NCBI RefSeq assembly: GCF_029714325.1
Contig: NZ_CP121666.1
Coordinates: 3,100,001-3,164,000, forward strand
Direction of reading: 5' to 3'
DNA: 64,000 nt
Source of the DNA: Bradyrhizobium sp. CB1717
Lineage (GTDB): Bacteria; Pseudomonadota; Alphaproteobacteria; Rhizobiales; Xanthobacteraceae
The notes beneath the pieces were generated by a model. It saw nothing but the letters and a program-made list of their open reading frames with translations, did not search any database and was not told the origin of the DNA. Position numbers and translations under genes: made by a program. Position 1 is the first letter of the stretch, and each line of letters starts with the position of its first letter. Positions 35,858-44,594 of this stretch are shown piece by piece.

Positions 35858-36778
35858 TCAATCGCGGGGAATCTTCGGAATCTGCAATATCCAATTGACG
35901 AACGCCTTCACCCGGGCGTCATTTGCCATGGCCGGGGCCCAGCGGACAATTTGGGCCTTGCTTGATGGCAAGTCCCACGACGGCGGAAGCACGCGCAGCA
36001 GCCTGCCGTCCCTGAGCGCATCCTGGACCAGCAGCGAGCGCGCGAGCACGATCCCGTTGCCCGCGAGGGCCGCGGCTATGGCGGTGGCTATTGTCGCAAA
36101 CCGTATCTCCGCAGGCGGCGGACGGCCGAGGCCCAATCGTTCGAACCAGGTCGTCCATGACCACTCGGCTCCGCTGTCTTCGCCGGCTCGGCCCTTGTGC
36201 AGGAGCGGCAATGATCTCAGTCGCGTCAGGTCGGTCAGTGGCTTCCGACCCGGCAGCAGGCGCGGGTGGCAGACAGGATACACTTGCTCGCGGAATAGCA
36301 GGCGCTGCGTAGACGTTGGCCTCAAGCCGGCCGCCGGCTGCCACAGCACCTTCACGTCGAGATCGGCCGACCTCGCGTGTCCATCGCCCTGGATAATGAT
36401 CAATTCGACCGGTACGCCGGGACAGGCTTCCGCAAACTCGGGCAAGCGGCGCACGAGCCAGTAATCCGCGAGCGCTGCGCCGACGCCCACTTTCAAGGCC
36501 GGAGGCGGCGCGGCGGCGCGGCACAGCGCGCGGAAATCGCCCATCCTGTCGAGCAAACCCGCCAACTCGTTCGACAGGGCTATACCGGCGGGCGTGGCGC
36601 TCAAGCCGCCCGGCTGCCGAACGAGCAGGGGCATGCCGACGAAATCCTCGAGCTTGCGGAGGCGATGGCTGACCGCGCTCTGCGTGAGCCCGAGCTCTAC
36701 CGAGGCACGGGTGACACTCGCATGTCGCAGCGCAGCCTCGAATGCAATCAGGCCATCGAATGGAGGAAATGAGCGCAT
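35858..36778 (-). CDS. LysR-family transcriptional regulator (GcvA-like)
   Basis: A 306-residue regulator with the N-terminal winged helix-turn-helix FEAALRHASVTRASVELGLT and QSAVSHRLRKLEDFVGMPLL, then a PBP-like effector domain (about 90-300). I chose ATG 36778, which aligns with the usual start of GcvA-type regulators; in-frame ATGs at 36802 and 36850 are possible and none has a good ribosome site. It is divergent from the MFS exporter 103 bp away and most likely controls it. The effector is unknown. Confidence 0.9.
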   Translation of the reverse strand: MRSFPPFDGLIAFEAALRHASVTRASVELGLTQSAVSHRLRKLEDFVGMPLLVRQPGGLSATPAGIALSNELAGLLDRMGDFRALCRAAAPPPALKVGVGAALADYWLVRRLPEFAEACPGVPVELIIIQGDGHARSADLDVKVLWQPAAGLRPTSTQRLLFREQVYPVCHPRLLPGRKPLTDLTRLRSLPLLHKGRAGEDSGAEWSWTTWFERLGLGRPPPAEIRFATIATAIAAALAGNGIVLARSLLVQDALRDGRLLRVLPPSWDLPSSKAQIVRWAPAMANDARVKAFVNWILQIPKIPRD

Positions 36779-36881
36779 TGCATCACTATGAATTATTTTC
36801 ATGGCGATGTGAACACGTCGCATTGGCGCGGAGCGTCCGCGCGCGTGCATATCGGACTGACGCCTTCACGATGGGAAAACG

Positions 36882-38270
36882 ATGGCCGAATTCGACCTCC
36901 ATAAGCAGCCGCAGCGCCGTTGGCGCGACCTGTTGCCAGCCTCGGCGCTCGGCATGGCGGCTTTTTTGACGCAATTCGACGTGACGGGGGTTGTAGTCGC
37001 GATGCCGGCCATGGCGGCTGAACTCGGCTTTGGCGCTGCCGCCTACGCATGGGTCATGGACGCCTATAGCCTGGCTTTCACCGGCGGACTGCTCGCCGCA
37101 GGCGCGCTGGCCGACAGGTATGGACGACGACGAGCCCTACTTGGCGGCAACATCGTGTTCCTGGCCGGCTCGATCGCTTGCGGTGTTGCGACGGGAGGTC
37201 CGGAGCTATGGGCGGCCCGCGCGGTCCAGGGCCTTGGTGCGGCGTTCGTCGTGACCGGCGGCATTGCGCTGCTCGCGAGCACCTATGCCCGGCCTGACGA
37301 GCGCGCCCGCGCATTTGCGATCATGGGTGTGATCTCGGGCGTTGCCATGGCGCTGGGGCCGACGCTCGGCGGGCTGGTGTCGAGTTGGATCGGGTGGCGC
37401 TGGATCTTCCTGGCCAACATCCCGTTTTGCTTGCTTATCATTCTCGCCGTTCCAAGGTTGGTCGCAGAGTCGCGCGATCCCGCCGGCCCTCCGCTGGATT
37501 GGAGCGGCGTCGTTCTTCTCACGCTCGCTCTTGGTATTGCGATCGAGAGCCTGCTGATGGGACGTGCGGCACCGGCCTGGATTGCGGTTGGTCTCGGAGG
37601 AAGTGTGTGCCTGTTCGTCATTTTCGGGATCCAGCAGCGGCGCCGGCCCGCGCCGATTTTCGACCCGGCCGTGTTTGGCCGGCCGGTCATGGCCGGCATT
37701 TCGTTGGTGCTGGTCGCCGTATCCATCGGATACTGGGCTGTCCTCGTCTACCTGCCGCCGTTCCTGAGTGCAGCGTTCGGCTGGACAGGCTCGTCGGTTG
37801 GCGTCGCGTTGCTCTCCGCGACATTGCCGATGCTCGTGCTGCCGCCTTATGGTGCCCGCCTGGCGAAACGCTGGGGCTGGCGCGGGCTGTTCGCGACGGC
37901 GATGCTGGTGCTGCTGGCAGGCAATCTCGTTCTGGTGCTGGCGGCGAGCGGTTGGCTCCCGAACATGGACGTCATTCTTGCTGCGGCGGCGATCGGCATG
38001 CTGCTGATCGGCCTTGGCGCAGTGCTTGCACATCCGCAGTTATCTGGCGCCGTCGTCGCGTTGGTGCCTCCGGCACAGACAGGCATGGCCTCGGCGGTCA
38101 CCGTGGTCATGCGTCAGGCCGGATTTGCGCTGGGCATCGCGGCGCTCGGCGCAACGCTGCCGGACCAAGGAATGGCCACCGGCTACGTGTGGCCCTGGCT
38201 TCTTGCCGCGTCTGGATCGGCAGGCGGCCTCATCGCGGCTTCGCTGTTGTTGCCGGAGCACCAGCCGTAG
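36882..38270 (+). CDS. MFS multidrug exporter, DHA2 (14-helix) type
   Basis: A 462-residue inner-membrane drug:H+ antiporter. Motif A GALADRYGRRRALLGG is at 74-89, the acidic Asp33 of the first helix is in FDVTGVVVAMPAM, and motif C (GVAMALGPTLGGLV) marks it as an exporter. About 14 helices can be counted. It is divergent from the LysR gene, a layout in which the regulator usually induces the pump in response to its substrate. It is convergent with the monooxygenase-esterase gene (19 bp between stops). The substrate is unknown. Confidence 0.92.
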   Translation: MAEFDLHKQPQRRWRDLLPASALGMAAFLTQFDVTGVVVAMPAMAAELGFGAAAYAWVMDAYSLAFTGGLLAAGALADRYGRRRALLGGNIVFLAGSIACGVATGGPELWAARAVQGLGAAFVVTGGIALLASTYARPDERARAFAIMGVISGVAMALGPTLGGLVSSWIGWRWIFLANIPFCLLIILAVPRLVAESRDPAGPPLDWSGVVLLTLALGIAIESLLMGRAAPAWIAVGLGGSVCLFVIFGIQQRRRPAPIFDPAVFGRPVMAGISLVLVAVSIGYWAVLVYLPPFLSAAFGWTGSSVGVALLSATLPMLVLPPYGARLAKRWGWRGLFATAMLVLLAGNLVLVLAASGWLPNMDVILAAAAIGMLLIGLGAVLAHPQLSGAVVALVPPAQTGMASAVTVVMRQAGFALGIAALGATLPDQGMATGYVWPWLLAASGSAGGLIAASLLLPEHQP

Positions 38271-38289
38271 CCTGCCGATCCGTTGCAGC

Positions 38290-40980
38290 TCAACTCGCAG
38301 CCGCCGCGATTTTATGCCCTGGGCTGGTGTGACCATGGCTGTTCTCATCGCCGCGATTGACCTCCGGCGGAAGCCCGGCGAAGCGCCGCAGGGCTTCGGC
38401 CATCTGCACCCGGCCCGGCGCGCCTGTGATCACCACGTCCACCATCGTGAAGGACGAGTGGAAATGGCCGCGCGCCTTGAGTTGCTCGACCGGGACACCG
38501 GCAGCCTGCATCGCCTCGGCATAGGCGATGCCTTCGTCACGCAACGGATCGAACTCGCAGGTGACGACGAAGGCCGGCGGCAGGCCCGCGACCTTGCCGC
38601 GCAGCGGCGAGACCCGCGGATCGGTGCGATCCGCCGGCGAGCAGTAGAGGTCCCAGAACCAGTCCATCAGCGAGCGCGTCAGGAAATAGCCGGTCGCATT
38701 GTCGTTGTAGGAGGGGCGATCGAAGCTGCAGTCGGTGACCGGGCAGATCAGAAGCTGGCCGGCGATGTCAGGACCGCCGCGGTCACGCGCGAGCTGGCAG
38801 GTGACGGCGGCGATGTTGCCGCCCGCGCTCCAGCCGGCGACCAGCACCGGGCCCGGTCTGCCGCCGAGCTCAGTGGCATGCTCGGCGATCCAGCGCGTTG
38901 CCGCATAACCGTCTTCGGCCGCAGCGGGGAAGCGATGCTCCGGCGCGTGGCGATAGCCGACGCTGACGAACATCATGCCGGTCCTGCGCACCATGTCGCG
39001 GCAGAACGGCTCGTCCGATTGCTCGTCGCCGAGCACCCAGCCGCCGCCGTGGAAATAGACCACGACCGGATGCGGGCCAGGCGTTGCTGGCTTGAAGACG
39101 CGATAGGGCAGCGGACCGTCGGCACCGGGCAGGGTGCCGTCGACGATCTCGCCGATCGGCCGTCCGGCGGGACGGCCCTTGTTGAACTCGTTGACGAAGG
39201 CGCGCGCGCCTGCTGCGCCCATCGACTCGATCGGCGGCAGGTTGAGCGTTGCCAGCAGGTTCAGCACCAGCCGCACGTCCGGCTGCAGCCGCACCACCTC
39301 GCCGTCATTGCATTGCGTGGCGCCATCGGGGCCGGTGAGCTTGAAGCCGAGCATGCCGCGGCTGACCACCTCGTTGCAGATGCTGCGATAGGGGCCGACG
39401 CCGCCGGTATAGGGCATCAGGCCCTGCACCTTGCCGGGCACGTTGGCGCCCGTGTACCAGGTGTTGGCAAGCCGGTGCAGCGTCAGCATCGAGCAGTCGG
39501 CCATGTGCTGGCCCCAGCCCGCCTGCGCTGTCTCGGTCGGCTCCATTGTGGTGAAGCCGGCATCGCGCAATGCGGCAAGGCGATCGACGACCCAGTCGAC
39601 ATGCTGCTCGATCGACACCGCCATGTTCGACAGCACCGACGGGCTGCCGGGGCCGGTGATCATGAAGAAGTTCGGGAAGCCTTCCACCGTGAGCCCGAGA
39701 TAAGTCTGCGGCCCCTGCGCCCAGACATCGGTGAGCGACCTGCCGCCGCGCCCCGTGATCGGATGCACGGCGCGGATCGCGCCGGTCATGGCGTCGAAGC
39801 CGGTCGCGAACACGATGACGTCGACGTCGAAGCTGCGGCCGTTCGTGAAGATGCCGCTCGCGGTGATCGCCTTGATCGGCTCCTGGCGCAGATTGACCAG
39901 CGTGACGTTCGGCCGGTTGTAGGTGGCGTAATAGTTGGTGTCGAGACAGGGACGCTTGGCGCCAAAGGGATGGTCATGCGGTGTGAGTGCCGCAGCCGTC
40001 TCGGGGTCCTTGACAGCTGCGCGGATCTTCTCGCGGATCAGGTCCTGGACGATCTTGTTGCCGTCGACATCGACGGCCTGGTCGGCCCAGAGCTGCGTCA
40101 GGATGTGGACGAGGTCGCCCGCTGCCCAGGCACGTTCGAACCGCTCGCGACGTTCGGCATCGCTCAATTGCCAGCTCACGACCGTCTGCTGCGGATAGGG
40201 CACGCCGGCCATCGACTGCCGCGCCTGCTCGCGATAGATCGCGCGATCGCCTTGCAGCAGGCTCATGCGGTCGGAGGGAGCGGGACCGTTGTGCGCCGGC
40301 AGCGCGAAATTCGGCGTGCGCTGGAACACGGTCAGATGCGCGGCCTGCTCGGCGATCAGCGGGATCGACTGGATGGCCGACGAGCCCGTGCCGATCACCG
40401 CGACGCGCTTGCCCGCGAGATCGACCCCGTCATGCGGCCAGCGCCCGGTGAAATAGACCTCGCCCTTGAAATCCTTGACGCCGTCGATCTCCGGCGGCTT
40501 CGGCGCGGAGAGACAGCCGGTGGCCATGATGTAATGGCGGCAGGAGACGGGCGCGCCGTTGTCGGTGGTGAGCTGCCAGCGCTCAGTGGCTTCGTCCCAT
40601 CTGGCTTCGGTCACCTTGGTCTTGAAGCGGATGTCACCGCGGAGATCATAGCGGTCGGCGACGAAGCCGAGATAGCGCAGGATCTCGGGCTGGGTCGCGT
40701 ATTTCTCCGACCAGGTCCAGGCCGCCTCGAGTTCGGGATCGAAGGTGTAGCTGTAGTCGATGGTCTGGATATCGCAGCGCGCGCCGGGATAGCGGTTCCA
40801 GTACCAGGTTCCGCCGACATCGCCGGCCTCTTCGAGGGCAACGGTCATGAATCCGGCCTTGCGCAGGCGATGGAGAAGATAGAGGCCGGCAAATCCGGCG
40901 CCGACCACGGCGACGTCGACTTGCTGGGTTGTTCCATTCGCCGCTTTGGACTCACGCGCAGCAACCATTGCGTCCGGCAT
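38290..40980 (-). CDS. Fused Baeyer-Villiger-type flavin monooxygenase and alpha/beta-hydrolase (HSL-type esterase)
   Basis: An 896-residue two-enzyme protein. Residues about 20-560 are a flavin monooxygenase: FAD loop GAGFAG (27-32), [15 protein letters not shown] (56-70), NADPH loop GTGSSA (197-202), and an Arg in [12 protein letters not shown]. The Baeyer-Villiger fingerprint is [12 protein letters not shown] (171-182), with Phe177 where the family has His. Residues about 600-870 are a hormone-sensitive-lipase-type esterase: oxyanion HGGG (644-647), nucleophile Ser718 in GWSAG, Asp811 and His839 or His841. The chain could oxidise a ketone to an ester and then hydrolyse it. GGGAGGAAATGCC precedes the ATG. 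It stands alone; a 28-bp dyad lies upstream. Confidence 0.92.
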   Translation of the reverse strand: MPDAMVAARESKAANGTTQQVDVAVVGAGFAGLYLLHRLRKAGFMTVALEEAGDVGGTWYWNRYPGARCDIQTIDYSYTFDPELEAAWTWSEKYATQPEILRYLGFVADRYDLRGDIRFKTKVTEARWDEATERWQLTTDNGAPVSCRHYIMATGCLSAPKPPEIDGVKDFKGEVYFTGRWPHDGVDLAGKRVAVIGTGSSAIQSIPLIAEQAAHLTVFQRTPNFALPAHNGPAPSDRMSLLQGDRAIYREQARQSMAGVPYPQQTVVSWQLSDAERRERFERAWAAGDLVHILTQLWADQAVDVDGNKIVQDLIREKIRAAVKDPETAAALTPHDHPFGAKRPCLDTNYYATYNRPNVTLVNLRQEPIKAITASGIFTNGRSFDVDVIVFATGFDAMTGAIRAVHPITGRGGRSLTDVWAQGPQTYLGLTVEGFPNFFMITGPGSPSVLSNMAVSIEQHVDWVVDRLAALRDAGFTTMEPTETAQAGWGQHMADCSMLTLHRLANTWYTGANVPGKVQGLMPYTGGVGPYRSICNEVVSRGMLGFKLTGPDGATQCNDGEVVRLQPDVRLVLNLLATLNLPPIESMGAAGARAFVNEFNKGRPAGRPIGEIVDGTLPGADGPLPYRVFKPATPGPHPVVVYFHGGGWVLGDEQSDEPFCRDMVRRTGMMFVSVGYRHAPEHRFPAAAEDGYAATRWIAEHATELGGRPGPVLVAGWSAGGNIAAVTCQLARDRGGPDIAGQLLICPVTDCSFDRPSYNDNATGYFLTRSLMDWFWDLYCSPADRTDPRVSPLRGKVAGLPPAFVVTCEFDPLRDEGIAYAEAMQAAGVPVEQLKARGHFHSSFTMVDVVITGAPGRVQMAEALRRFAGLPPEVNRGDENSHGHTSPGHKIAAAAS

Positions 40981-41103
40981 GGCATTTCCTCCCGTGCGTT
41001 TTGTTTTGCCGGCAGGCTAATCCTGCAGGCCCGGCTTGTCATCAGAACAAGTGCAATCCTCGGTAGTTGTTTTCAATGTCATCGTGACGGCGCGAACGTT
41101 GCT

Positions 41104-41131
41104 CCATTGCACGCATCGCGATGCACAATGG
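41104..41131. promoter_or_regulatory. 28-bp interrupted dyad upstream of the monooxygenase-esterase gene
   Basis: CCATTG and CAATGG flank a perfect 12-bp palindrome GCATCGCGATGC. It is about 124 bp before the monooxygenase start and 80 bp before the small gene at 41211 on the other strand, so it could be an operator for either. Confidence 0.35.
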
Positions 41132-41210
41132 CCGTGATTGTCCGGGCTAATCATGCCTGATCCCTCTGTGTATGCTTGCGATTACAAGCCACGCGTGCCG
41201 GCCGGGCGTC

Positions 41211-41420
41211 ATGACAGAGTTGAGTGAGCGGACCAAAGCCAACATGGACGTCGTCCTGGAGGAGACGTGCCGCCAACTGCCGCACGGCGGCGATCACGAC
41301 AGCCGCAAGTTCATCGCCGAGCGCCTGATCGAGGCGGCGCAGGCGGGACACTCCACGCTCGGCGAACTCGGCATCATCGCGCGACGGGCACTGGCGGAGA
41401 TCATTGCGAAGGGCGGTTAG
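41211..41420 (+). CDS. Small hypothetical helical protein (69 aa)
   Basis: Unrecognised. Helical throughout: MTELSERTKANMDVVLEETC, then HDSRKFIAERLIEAAQAGHS and a terminal ALAEIIAKGG. Soluble, with no signal peptide. The composition and the repeated hydrophobic spacing suggest a real small protein. ATG 41211 begins the helical part; an earlier ATG at 41172 adds a less protein-like leader. The function is unknown. Confidence 0.68.
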   Translation: MTELSERTKANMDVVLEETCRQLPHGGDHDSRKFIAERLIEAAQAGHSTLGELGIIARRALAEIIAKGG

Positions 41421-41500
41421 CTGCGAGCCGCAAGGCTTGCCTCCTTGGCGCTCGCCGACATAACTTTGCAGGAGACCTTCCGCGCATCGAGATCCCGAAG

Positions 41501-42973
41501 ATGCGGTCCCTGCTTGCGCTCGTTACGGCTTCCGCATGTCTTTGCCTTGCCGGCCCGGCCGTGGCCCAGCCGGTCGGACAGTTTCCGTTCGCGCTGACGC
41601 GCGAAGGCCAGATGCTCGGCGGCGTCGAAGGCGAGGTGGCCTTCTTCAAGGGACTGGCTTATGCGGCCCCGCCGGTCGGGCCGTTGCGCTGGCGTCCGCC
41701 GCAGGTCACGCCTGAAAGTTCGGAGATGCGCACGGCCTATGAGTACGGTGCGCCGTGCCTGCAGTCATCGCTGCGAAGCGCGCGCGAAGATTGCCTCACA
41801 CTCAACGTGTTTCGTCCCTTCGGCGTCGACGGGCCATTGCCGGTGATGGTGTTCATTCATGGCGGCGCTTTTGTCGGCGGCACCGCGAACGATCCGCTGT
41901 TCGATGGCGCCAGGCTCGCGCAGGCCGGCCTCATCGTGGTCACCGTGAATTATCGTCTCGGCGCGCTCGGCTGGCTCAGCCATCCCGTGCTGTCGGAAGG
42001 CGGCTCCGGAAATTACGGCCTGATGGACCAGGTCGCGGCGTTGCGCTGGGTGCACGACAACATCGCGGCGTTCGGCGGCGATCCCGGCAACGTCACTTTG
42101 TTCGGCAGTGGTGCGGGTGCGACATCGATCGCGTTGTTGATGCTGTGCAGCGAGGCGCGAGAGCTGTTTCAGAAAGCCATTCTGCAATCGCTGCCCGGCC
42201 GCGTGCGCTTGCGTTCGCGGCAGGAGGCGGAAGCCTCGGGCCTGCAATTCGTCGCGACGCTCGGGCCGGATGGCACCGACCCGCGCGGAATTGCGACGGC
42301 GCGGCTGCTTGCGGCCGAAAGGAAGCTGCTGGAAAAATCTCCGCACGGCTTCGCGCCGGTGATCGACGGGGGGCTCGTGACGGAAGACATTGCCGCAGGC
42401 TTTGCGGCCGGACATGAGAACCGGATTCCGCTGGTCATCGGCGCCAACGATGACGAGACGGGATTCGACAGCGAGCCGGAGGTCGCGGAGGCACTCGCAT
42501 CGTCAGGCGCGACACCCGAACAATTGCTCAAGCTCTATCCCGACCTCGCGAGACCCTCGGACCTTGCAGCCCAAGTCTACACCGACAAGGTCTTCTCCGA
42601 ACCGGTGCGGCTGCTCGCGCGCCTGCATGCTGCGACCGGCGCGCCAACCTACCGCTATCGCTTCGCCTATGTGCCGGAGGCCCGACGCGCCAATCCCGAG
42701 GGCGGTCACGGGCGGGAATTGCAGTTCATCTTCGGTGCGGAGGGCGTGCCCGGGGCCGGCATCCTGTCGCGGCGCGACCGCGAGGTCGCAAGCCGCGTGC
42801 GCGCCTACTGGATCAATTTTGCAAAGAGCGGCGATCCCAACGGCCCGGACCTGCCGCATTGGGACGCGGCAGACCGCGATCGCCTGCTGCTGATCGCGAA
42901 CGACCGCATCGCGAGCGGAGACGACCCCTTCGCAGAGCGCCTCGACCGGCTTGCAGATGAGAGCAAGAAATGA
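41501..42973 (+). CDS. Secreted type-B carboxylesterase homologue lacking the catalytic serine
   Basis: A 490-residue protein with a signal peptide (1-22, ending AVAQ) and a full type-B carboxylesterase fold: YAAPPVGPLRWRPP (54-67), EDCLTLNVFRP (96-106), oxyanion HGGAF (120-124), VNYRLGALGW and the elbow region FGGDPGNVTLFGSGAG. The elbow normally reads GESAG; here it is GSGAG (202-206), so Gly204 replaces the nucleophile. The other triad members look intact: Glu319 (NDDETGF) and His403 (GGHGRELQF). The same GSGAGA wording occurs in animal neuroligins, which are catalytically dead. It may be a binding protein, or use Ser203. It stands alone. Confidence 0.88.
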   Translation: MRSLLALVTASACLCLAGPAVAQPVGQFPFALTREGQMLGGVEGEVAFFKGLAYAAPPVGPLRWRPPQVTPESSEMRTAYEYGAPCLQSSLRSAREDCLTLNVFRPFGVDGPLPVMVFIHGGAFVGGTANDPLFDGARLAQAGLIVVTVNYRLGALGWLSHPVLSEGGSGNYGLMDQVAALRWVHDNIAAFGGDPGNVTLFGSGAGATSIALLMLCSEARELFQKAILQSLPGRVRLRSRQEAEASGLQFVATLGPDGTDPRGIATARLLAAERKLLEKSPHGFAPVIDGGLVTEDIAAGFAAGHENRIPLVIGANDDETGFDSEPEVAEALASSGATPEQLLKLYPDLARPSDLAAQVYTDKVFSEPVRLLARLHAATGAPTYRYRFAYVPEARRANPEGGHGRELQFIFGAEGVPGAGILSRRDREVASRVRAYWINFAKSGDPNGPDLPHWDAADRDRLLLIANDRIASGDDPFAERLDRLADESKK

Positions 42974-42980
42974 GTTGGAC

Positions 42981-43160
42981 TTAAGCCGCGAGCTCGACGC
43001 GCGGCGCCGGGCTCAGCCGGTCTTCCTCGAGATAGTCCATCGCGCCGTCCTTCTCGACGGCATAGAACTGCTGGCCTTCCCGCGACTTGAAGGCGGCGCG
43101 AACGACGCCGCGGCGGCCCTTGTCACTGTTGACGACGTCCCCCAGCGAAAACTTCCTCAT
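42981..43160 (-). CDS. Small basic protein (59 aa), SH3-like
   Basis: Begins MRKFSLGDVVNSDKGRRGVV and continues RAAFKSREGQQFYAVEKDGA, ending in a polar tail. The run of short strands (GDVV..GVV..QFYAVE..MDYLEE) resembles small SH3-like or YdhR-type barrels; a function is not known. ATG 43160 follows GAGGACGTGAG. The frame is open to 43241 without a better start. Convergent with the esterase homologue, 7 bp apart. Confidence 0.7.
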   Translation of the reverse strand: MRKFSLGDVVNSDKGRRGVVRAAFKSREGQQFYAVEKDGAMDYLEEDRLSPAPRVELAA

Positions 43161-43318
43161 CTCACGTCCTCGTCTTCTGGCCGACTCCTTCGGCCACGGC
43201 GGGGATTTTGGAAGGCAAATCGTTAACGACTTGCTAACCATACGGGTTTGCCTATGCTCGCCGCCGGTCGCGTGGGACCATCACGCGCGTATGTTGTCCT
43301 AGAGCCGAGCCTTTACCC

Positions 43319-44113
43319 ATGACGCGATTTCCGACCCTGTTCCTTTCGCATGGCGGCGGCCCCTGGCCCTTCATGGAGGACCGGCGGGTGCAATATGCGA
43401 AGACGGCCGAGGAGTTCGGCCGTCTGCCGCAGCTCCTGCCCGAACGACCGAAGGCCGTGCTCGTCATCACCGGGCATTGGGAGGCCGACGCCTTCACCGT
43501 GTCGACCTCGGCGCATCCGCCGATGGTCTACGACTATTACGGTTTCCCCGAGCATACCTATCACCTCAAATATCCTGCGCCGGGCAGGCCGGAGCTTGCC
43601 GCGGAAGTGAGGGCGCTGCTCAAGCACGTGGGCGTCGATTGCCGCGAAGATCCCAATCAGGGTTTTGACCACGGCACCTTCGTCCCGCTCGGCCTGATGT
43701 ATCCGAACGCCGACATGCCGATCGTGCTCTTGTCGCTGAAGTCGAGCTACGATGCGGCCGAGCACATCAAGGTCGGGGAGGCGATCGCATCGCTGCGCGA
43801 CGAGGGCATCCTGATCGTCGGCAGCGGGCTCACCTATCACAACATGCGCGGCTTCAACCGGCCGGAATCGAAGCCGGTCTCGTATGATTTCGAGGCCTAT
43901 CTGAACGAGGCGATCAGCAACCCCGATGCGGCGCGCCGCAATGCGATGCTGGTCGACTGGGAGAACGCGCCGAGCGCACGCCTTGCGCATCCGCGCGAGG
44001 ACCATCTGCTGCCGCTGATGGTGGCGGCCGGGGCAGCCGGCAAGGATGTGGGCAAGCGGGTCTTCGTCGACGAGGTCGCGAGCGTCGCGATGGCGTCGTA
44101 TATGTTTGGATGA
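43319..44113 (+). CDS. LigB/DODA-type extradiol ring-cleavage dioxygenase
   Basis: A 264-residue cytoplasmic class III extradiol dioxygenase of the DODA/YgiD type. Metal and catalytic histidines: His11 (SHGGGP), His53 (TGHWE), His118 (GFDHGTF), His174 (TYHNM) and His224/His229 (AHPREDH). Such enzymes open catechol rings using Fe2+ or bind Zn2+. Start ATG 43319. It stands alone, so the aromatic substrate cannot be inferred from its neighbours. Confidence 0.93.
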   Translation: MTRFPTLFLSHGGGPWPFMEDRRVQYAKTAEEFGRLPQLLPERPKAVLVITGHWEADAFTVSTSAHPPMVYDYYGFPEHTYHLKYPAPGRPELAAEVRALLKHVGVDCREDPNQGFDHGTFVPLGLMYPNADMPIVLLSLKSSYDAAEHIKVGEAIASLRDEGILIVGSGLTYHNMRGFNRPESKPVSYDFEAYLNEAISNPDAARRNAMLVDWENAPSARLAHPREDHLLPLMVAAGAAGKDVGKRVFVDEVASVAMASYMFG

Positions 44114-44138
44114 GTTGTGTGGCGGCATTGCGCCTTAA

Positions 44139-44290
44139 CCCTCTCTCCTTGTGGGAGAGGGTGGATCGCCGCGAAGCGGCGAGACGGGTGAGGGGTTTCT
44201 CTCAGCGCGCCTATCGATCCATCTGAGCGCTCGGATGCAACCCCTCATCCGGCGCTTCGCGCCACCTTCTCCCACAAGGGGAGAAGGAAG
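44139..44290. repeat. Intergenic palindromic repeat, family B, copy 2
   Basis: Outer arms CCCTCTCTCCTTGTGGGAGA and CCTTCTCCCACAAGGGGAGA; inner GCCGCGAAGCGGC and CCGGCGCTTCGCGCC hairpins. It is the reverse orientation of 58691-58842. It fills the gap between the convergent dioxygenase and SemiSWEET genes. Confidence 0.8.
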
Positions 44291-44300
44291 AGGGACATTC

Positions 44301-44561
44301 TCACCCGTATCTCAGCTTCATCACCAGAATGCCGCCGGCGAGCAGCATGGTGACGGCGTTCGAGGCGATCAGCGGGCCATCGCCCGAGAGCAGGCCGTAG
44401 ATCAGCCAGAGCGCCAGGCCCAGCACCATCACCAGGAACATGCCGAGCGAGATGTCGCCGGTGGAGCGGGTCTTCCACACCTTGATGGCTTGCGGTGCGT
44501 AGGCCACGGTGGTGCAGGTTGCGGCGGCAAAGCCGATCAGCTTGATCAATAGCGGGTCCAT
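44301..44561 (-). CDS. SemiSWEET sugar transporter
   Basis: An 86-residue inner-membrane protein with three helices, the length of bacterial SemiSWEETs, which dimerise to make a sugar channel. The conserved PQ motif is present (TVAYAPQAIKVWKTRSTGDI), along with SLGMFLVMVLGLALWLIYG and NAVTMLLAGGILVMKLRYG. ATG 44561 is the natural start; an upstream ATG at 44591 adds a poor leader. It lies 33 bp downstream of glgA on the same strand, so it may be transcribed with the glycogen genes. Confidence 0.9.
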   Translation of the reverse strand: MDPLLIKLIGFAAATCTTVAYAPQAIKVWKTRSTGDISLGMFLVMVLGLALWLIYGLLSGDGPLIASNAVTMLLAGGILVMKLRYG

Positions 44562-44594
44562 GCGCGCTCTATAGCATGGATTCGACGTCATGCC

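Noticed and set aside
38014..41160. 1048-aa plus-strand frame
   Set aside because: It runs antisense to the monooxygenase-esterase fusion and has the biased Arg/Ala/His composition of a shadow frame.
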